From positions 1-36,827 of the forward strand of contig WRCE01000018.1 of NCBI GenBank assembly GCA_009784005.1: a DNA stretch of 36,827 nucleotides, in the 5' to 3' direction. The position numbers were made by a program, and so were the translations under genes. Of this stretch, positions 34,293-36,827 are shown piece by piece. The DNA is from Candidatus Methanimicrococcus labiotermitis (GTDB lineage: Archaea; Halobacteriota; Methanosarcinia; Methanosarcinales; Methanosarcinaceae). The first letter of the stretch is position 1. The number at the start of each line of letters is the position of its first letter. The notes under the pieces are model-generated. The model saw only the letters and a program-made list of their open reading frames with translations. It did not search any database and was not told where the DNA came from.

Positions 34293-35030
34293 TTAAACGT
34301 TTTTCAAAGCGGCGATGGCTTCTTCCAATGTAAATTTGTCTGTATAAAGCGCGCTGCCGACAACAGCGCCGTAAGCGCCGATTTCTCTTAATTTCAGCAA
34401 ATCATCAACAGCTGTAACGCCGCCTGACGCGATGACCGGAATTGTCACCGAGTCGATTAATGCTTTCGTCGGGCCGGCGTCGATGCCTCTTAAAAGGCCT
34501 TCCGTGTCAATATTTGTGAACAGGATGTAGCCTGCGCCCAACGCTTCAAACTGCATGCCGACATCTGCCGGGCTCTTGTCGGAAAGCTTTGTCCAGCCTT
34601 CGATTGCCACCCGTCCGTTTTTGGCGTCCAGGCCGACAACCACGGCTTGTTTTCCGAAACTTTCAGATAAGTCCTTGATAATTTGAGGATTTTGCATGGC
34701 AGCCGTACTCAAAATAACGCGATCGGCGCCGGCACTAAGCAGCGTTTCGGCGTCTTTAAACGAACGAATGCCGCCGCCGACTTGAATCTGAACGCCCAGA
34801 GGCTTGGCGCGCCTGACAATATCTTCAACAATCGGCGCATTCTTTCGTTTTCCTTCAAAAGCGCCGTCCAAATCGACAAGGTGAAGCGTCTTGGCGCCGC
34901 GCGCCACCCAGTTTAAAGCCGCCGCCGCCACGTCGTCCAGCGAAACCATTTCGCTGCCGGGGACGCCTTGAACAAGCTGAACGCATTTGCCGCCTTTCAT
35001 ATCAACGGCAGGGATAATTTCAAAAGCCAT
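34293..35030 (-). CDS. hisA: ProFAR isomerase HisA
   Basis: HisA isomerises ProFAR to PRFAR, the step before HisF/HisH. The 245-residue TIM barrel has the N-terminal IIPAVDMKGGKCVQLVQG with the catalytic Asp, LHLVDLDGAFEG, QVGGGIRS and ASGGVTAVDDL. ATG 35030 (MAFEII) is preferred to GTG 35042 because Methanosarcina homologues begin MAFE. The sequence is close to Methanosarcina HisA from memory (LFTNIDTEGL, VGSALYT). It lies 85 bases after hisG, with the gap made of TTTTACAACGGTTTTAC-like repeats. Confidence 0.93.
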   Translation of the reverse strand: MAFEIIPAVDMKGGKCVQLVQGVPGSEMVSLDDVAAAALNWVARGAKTLHLVDLDGAFEGKRKNAPIVEDIVRRAKPLGVQIQVGGGIRSFKDAETLLSAGADRVILSTAAMQNPQIIKDLSESFGKQAVVVGLDAKNGRVAIEGWTKLSDKSPADVGMQFEALGAGYILFTNIDTEGLLRGIDAGPTKALIDSVTIPVIASGGVTAVDDLLKLREIGAYGAVVGSALYTDKFTLEEAIAALKNV

Positions 35031-35042
35031 GCTTACACTCAC

Positions 35043-35113
35043 GGTTTACTACTGTTTTACAACGGTTTTACTTACGGTTTACGATGGTTTTACTCACGTT
35101 TTACAACGGTTTC
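35043..35113. repeat. Degenerate ACGGTTTTAC repeat between hisG and hisA
   Basis: About six units of ACGGTTTTAC / ACGGTTTAC with changes fill the whole gap, so no clean promoter or ribosome-binding site is seen for hisA. Confidence 0.7.
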
Positions 35114-35115
35114 GC

Positions 35116-35988
35116 TCACGGAATCAACCGTTCGACCGGCAAAACCAAAATATCTCTCGCGCCGAGAAGTTTCAATTTGCGAATCACCACGAAGATTGAA
35201 TCGGAATCGACAACGGCATGAACGGCATACACCTTTTCGTTTGCGTTGGGGCTTTGAACTTCCATCACGGTCGGCCCGTTCATCCCGGGAAGGATCTTCT
35301 GAACGTCATGCAGCGCTTCCGCGGGCAGATTCATCATGATGTATCTCTTGGTCTTCGCCAAAAGCACGCTTCTCACCGCTGTTTCGACATCTCTGATCTT
35401 TTCCTGAGTCGCCAAACTTTTTTTGTTGGCGATTAAGAACACCTGTGAATCAAAAACAACGTCGATCGCTCTCAATTTGTTGATCATCATCGTTGTTCCC
35501 GAACTGGTGATGTCAACAATCGCCTCGGCAACGCCGATGTGCGGTGTCATTTCGCACGCCCCGCTGACTTGAATAACTTCAATGTCATCGATTTTGTTGT
35601 ATTCAAAAAACCTTTTCGTAATTTCGGGAAACTCGGTCGCGACGCGCTTACCCGCGAGTTCTTTGGCTGTCCGAATCTCCGACGTCTCCGGCACCGCCAA
35701 AACAAGCCGCGAGTGCCCATATTTCAAATCGAGCAAAAGATCGACGCTCGCCTTCCTTTCCTCAACCAAATCAAGTCCGGTAATCCCAAGGTCCGCCGTC
35801 CCTTCCGCCACATAAAGAGGGATATCTGCCGCTCTCGCAAAGATAAACGTAATCTCCGGGTCGGTCGTCTTAGAAATAAGCTGCCTGCTCTCGTGCCCCC
35901 CTCCGAAAATGGGGAGCCCCGCGTCTTTGAACAGCGCCAATGTCGGTTCGTGGAGGCGGCCTTTATTCGGAATTGCAATACGAATCAT
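35116..35988 (-). CDS. hisG: ATP phosphoribosyltransferase HisG (long form)
   Basis: HisG starts histidine synthesis by joining ATP and PRPP. At 290 residues it is the long, self-sufficient form that does not need HisZ. The catalytic part includes IRIAIPNKGRLHEPT, DLGITGLDLVEE and the PRPP loop VDITSSGTTM. A C-terminal ACT-like domain (about 215-290) is the known site of histidine feedback in this form. A TATA box at 36054-36062 and AAAGGAAAA before the ATG support transcription from here toward hisA and hisB. Confidence 0.95.
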   Translation of the reverse strand: MIRIAIPNKGRLHEPTLALFKDAGLPIFGGGHESRQLISKTTDPEITFIFARAADIPLYVAEGTADLGITGLDLVEERKASVDLLLDLKYGHSRLVLAVPETSEIRTAKELAGKRVATEFPEITKRFFEYNKIDDIEVIQVSGACEMTPHIGVAEAIVDITSSGTTMMINKLRAIDVVFDSQVFLIANKKSLATQEKIRDVETAVRSVLLAKTKRYIMMNLPAEALHDVQKILPGMNGPTVMEVQSPNANEKVYAVHAVVDSDSIFVVIRKLKLLGARDILVLPVERLIP

Positions 35989-36053
35989 TTGAATTTTCCT
36001 TTTATTCTTTTTAAAAAAATTTTAGTCTGTACTCTTCGTATTGAATACATTGT

Positions 36054-36062
36054 GTTTATAAA
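36054..36062 (-). promoter_or_regulatory. TATA box of hisG
   Basis: TTTATAAAC on the minus strand, 66 bases upstream of the hisG ATG, giving a leader of about 40 nt. Confidence 0.55.
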
Positions 36063-36084
36063 AACCTTATCAAAATCAAAGAGG

Positions 36085-36243
36085 AAAAGGGAGGGGAAAA
36101 GGGCAGGGCAGGGCAGAGAAGAGACAGAGGAGAAAAGGGCAGGGCAGAGAAGAGGCAGGAGCAGCAGCAGTGGTGGTGGCAGCAGTGGCGGTGGCGGCAG
36201 TGGCGGTGGCAGCTGTGGCGGTGGCAGCAGTGGCGGTAGCAGT
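36085..36243. repeat. Minisatellites GGGCAGGGCAGAGAAGA and GGTGGCAGCAGTGGC
   Basis: Two adjoining arrays. The right one (about 36165-36243) is the reverse complement of the CCGCCACTGCTG array at 30822-30930 and touches the left inverted repeat of the next element. Confidence 0.88.
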
Positions 36244-36624
36244 GCCACGTTCGCGAAGCGAACGGCTATTTCAAAAAAAAGCTGATGCATGTGGAAAGTG
36301 CTGATGCCACCTGTCGCCTGCCACCTGTCGCCTGCCACCTGTCACCTGCCACCTGTCACCTGCCACCTGTCACTTGCCACCTGTCACCTGCCACCTGTCG
36401 CCTGCCACCTGTCGCCTGCCACCTGTCGCCTGCCACCTGTCACCTGCCACCTGTCACCTGCCACCTGTCACCTGCCACCTGTCACCTGCCACCTGTCACC
36501 TGTCACCTGCCACCTGTCACCTGCCACCTGTCACCTGTCACCTGCCACCTGTCACCTGCCATCAGCAACTTTCATACATGTATCAGCTTTTTTTTTAAAC
36601 AGCCGTTCGCTTCGCGAACGTGGC
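36244..36624. mobile_element. MITE-like element: terminal inverted repeats around a minisatellite
   Basis: The left repeat (36244-36305) and right repeat (36561-36624) are inverted copies of about 62 bp. Both start GCCACG from the outside, contain the hairpin CGTTCGC-TTC-GCGAACG (36248-36264 and 36604-36620), an A/T8 run, AGCTGAT-CATGT and GCTGAT. The inside is a 14-bp minisatellite GCCACCTGTCACCT (36306-36557), about 17 full units. No open frame encodes a transposase. No clear target-site duplication is seen because both flanks are repeats. Confidence 0.6.
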
Positions 36625-36827
36625 AGGGCTTGGGCAAGGCAAGGCTTGGGCAAGGCAAGGCTTGGGCAAGGCAAGGCTTGGGCAAGGCAAGGCTTGGGCA
36701 AGGCAAGGCAAGGCTTGGGCAAGGCAAGGCAAGGCTTGGGCAAGGCAAGGCAAGGCAGGGGCAAGGCAAGGCAGGGGCAAGGCAAGGCAGGGGCAAGGCA
36801 AGGCAGGGGCAAGGCAAGGCAGGGGCA
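36625..36827. repeat. Minisatellite GGCTTGGGCAAGGCAA to the window end
   Basis: Units of GGCTTGGGCAAGGCAA with inserted AGGCA, changing to AGGGGCAAGGCAAGGC near the end. It touches the right inverted repeat and continues past the window. Confidence 0.9.

Noticed and set aside
36306..36557. CRISPR array
   Set aside because: Units of 14 bp follow one another without spacers, and no cas genes are near. The same applies to the other minisatellites.
36374..36812. Proline/cysteine/leucine-rich open frames on both strands
   Set aside because: They are translations of the minisatellites and have no start signals.

Overview
The window is archaeal and most likely comes from a methanogen of the Methanosarcinales, plausibly a host-associated one such as the Methanimicrococcus/Methanolapillus group. 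Supporting genes are an archaeal informational set (ribosomal protein L21e, RNA polymerase subunit F, aIF2-alpha, Nop10, Pus10), a coenzyme F420 biosynthesis gene (cofH), archaeal-type glmM, TATA-box promoters of the TTTAAATA type, and a HisA that reads very like Methanosarcina HisA. The genus is an inference. None of the 27 gene ends in the window uses TAG (16 TAA, 11 TGA), which fits a lineage that reassigns TAG to pyrrolysine.

Bases 1-16407 hold a head-to-tail array of nine related surface-protein genes (one 3' fragment, six intact, one interrupted by an in-frame TAG, one truncated at the 3' end). The full plan is a signal peptide, a conserved N-terminal segment, a run of 22-27-residue beta-helix repeats (GGGV..., FEMxGGTIxNN), a conserved post-helix segment (VVFSNN, VTWSDPFTQGYNN), an InlB/Listeria-Bacteroides-type repeat ending in LYAQWT, an Asn/Lys/Glu-rich linker and a C-terminal membrane anchor with a KNKGKV tail. 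The copies are mosaics of one another, which points to tandem duplication and gene conversion. They are probably exposed adhesin-like proteins.

Bases 16630-20753 carry an alpha/beta hydrolase, cofH, and a second kind of secreted beta-helix protein (NosD-like) behind a leader that can fold into two hairpins and a possible pseudoknot. Bases 20877-30682 carry conserved core genes: Nif3-like protein (minus strand), then engB, pus10, rpl21e, rpoF, aIF2-alpha, nop10, a nitroreductase that breaks the usual nop10-PAC2 neighbourhood, a PAC2-family protein and glmM. Bases 31211-35988 carry the histidine genes hisG, hisA, hisB and hisF on the minus strand, with an unrelated 8-TM membrane protein gene on the plus strand between hisB and hisF.

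Almost every intergenic space holds its own short tandem repeat (7-30 bp units, different each time). At the right end, a palindrome-containing element forms about 62-bp terminal inverted repeats around a 14-bp minisatellite (36244-36624). A single inverted copy lies at 30750-30821, so the two copies bracket the his region. These repeats, the TAG codon in the surface protein and the structured leader are the most interesting parts of the window.
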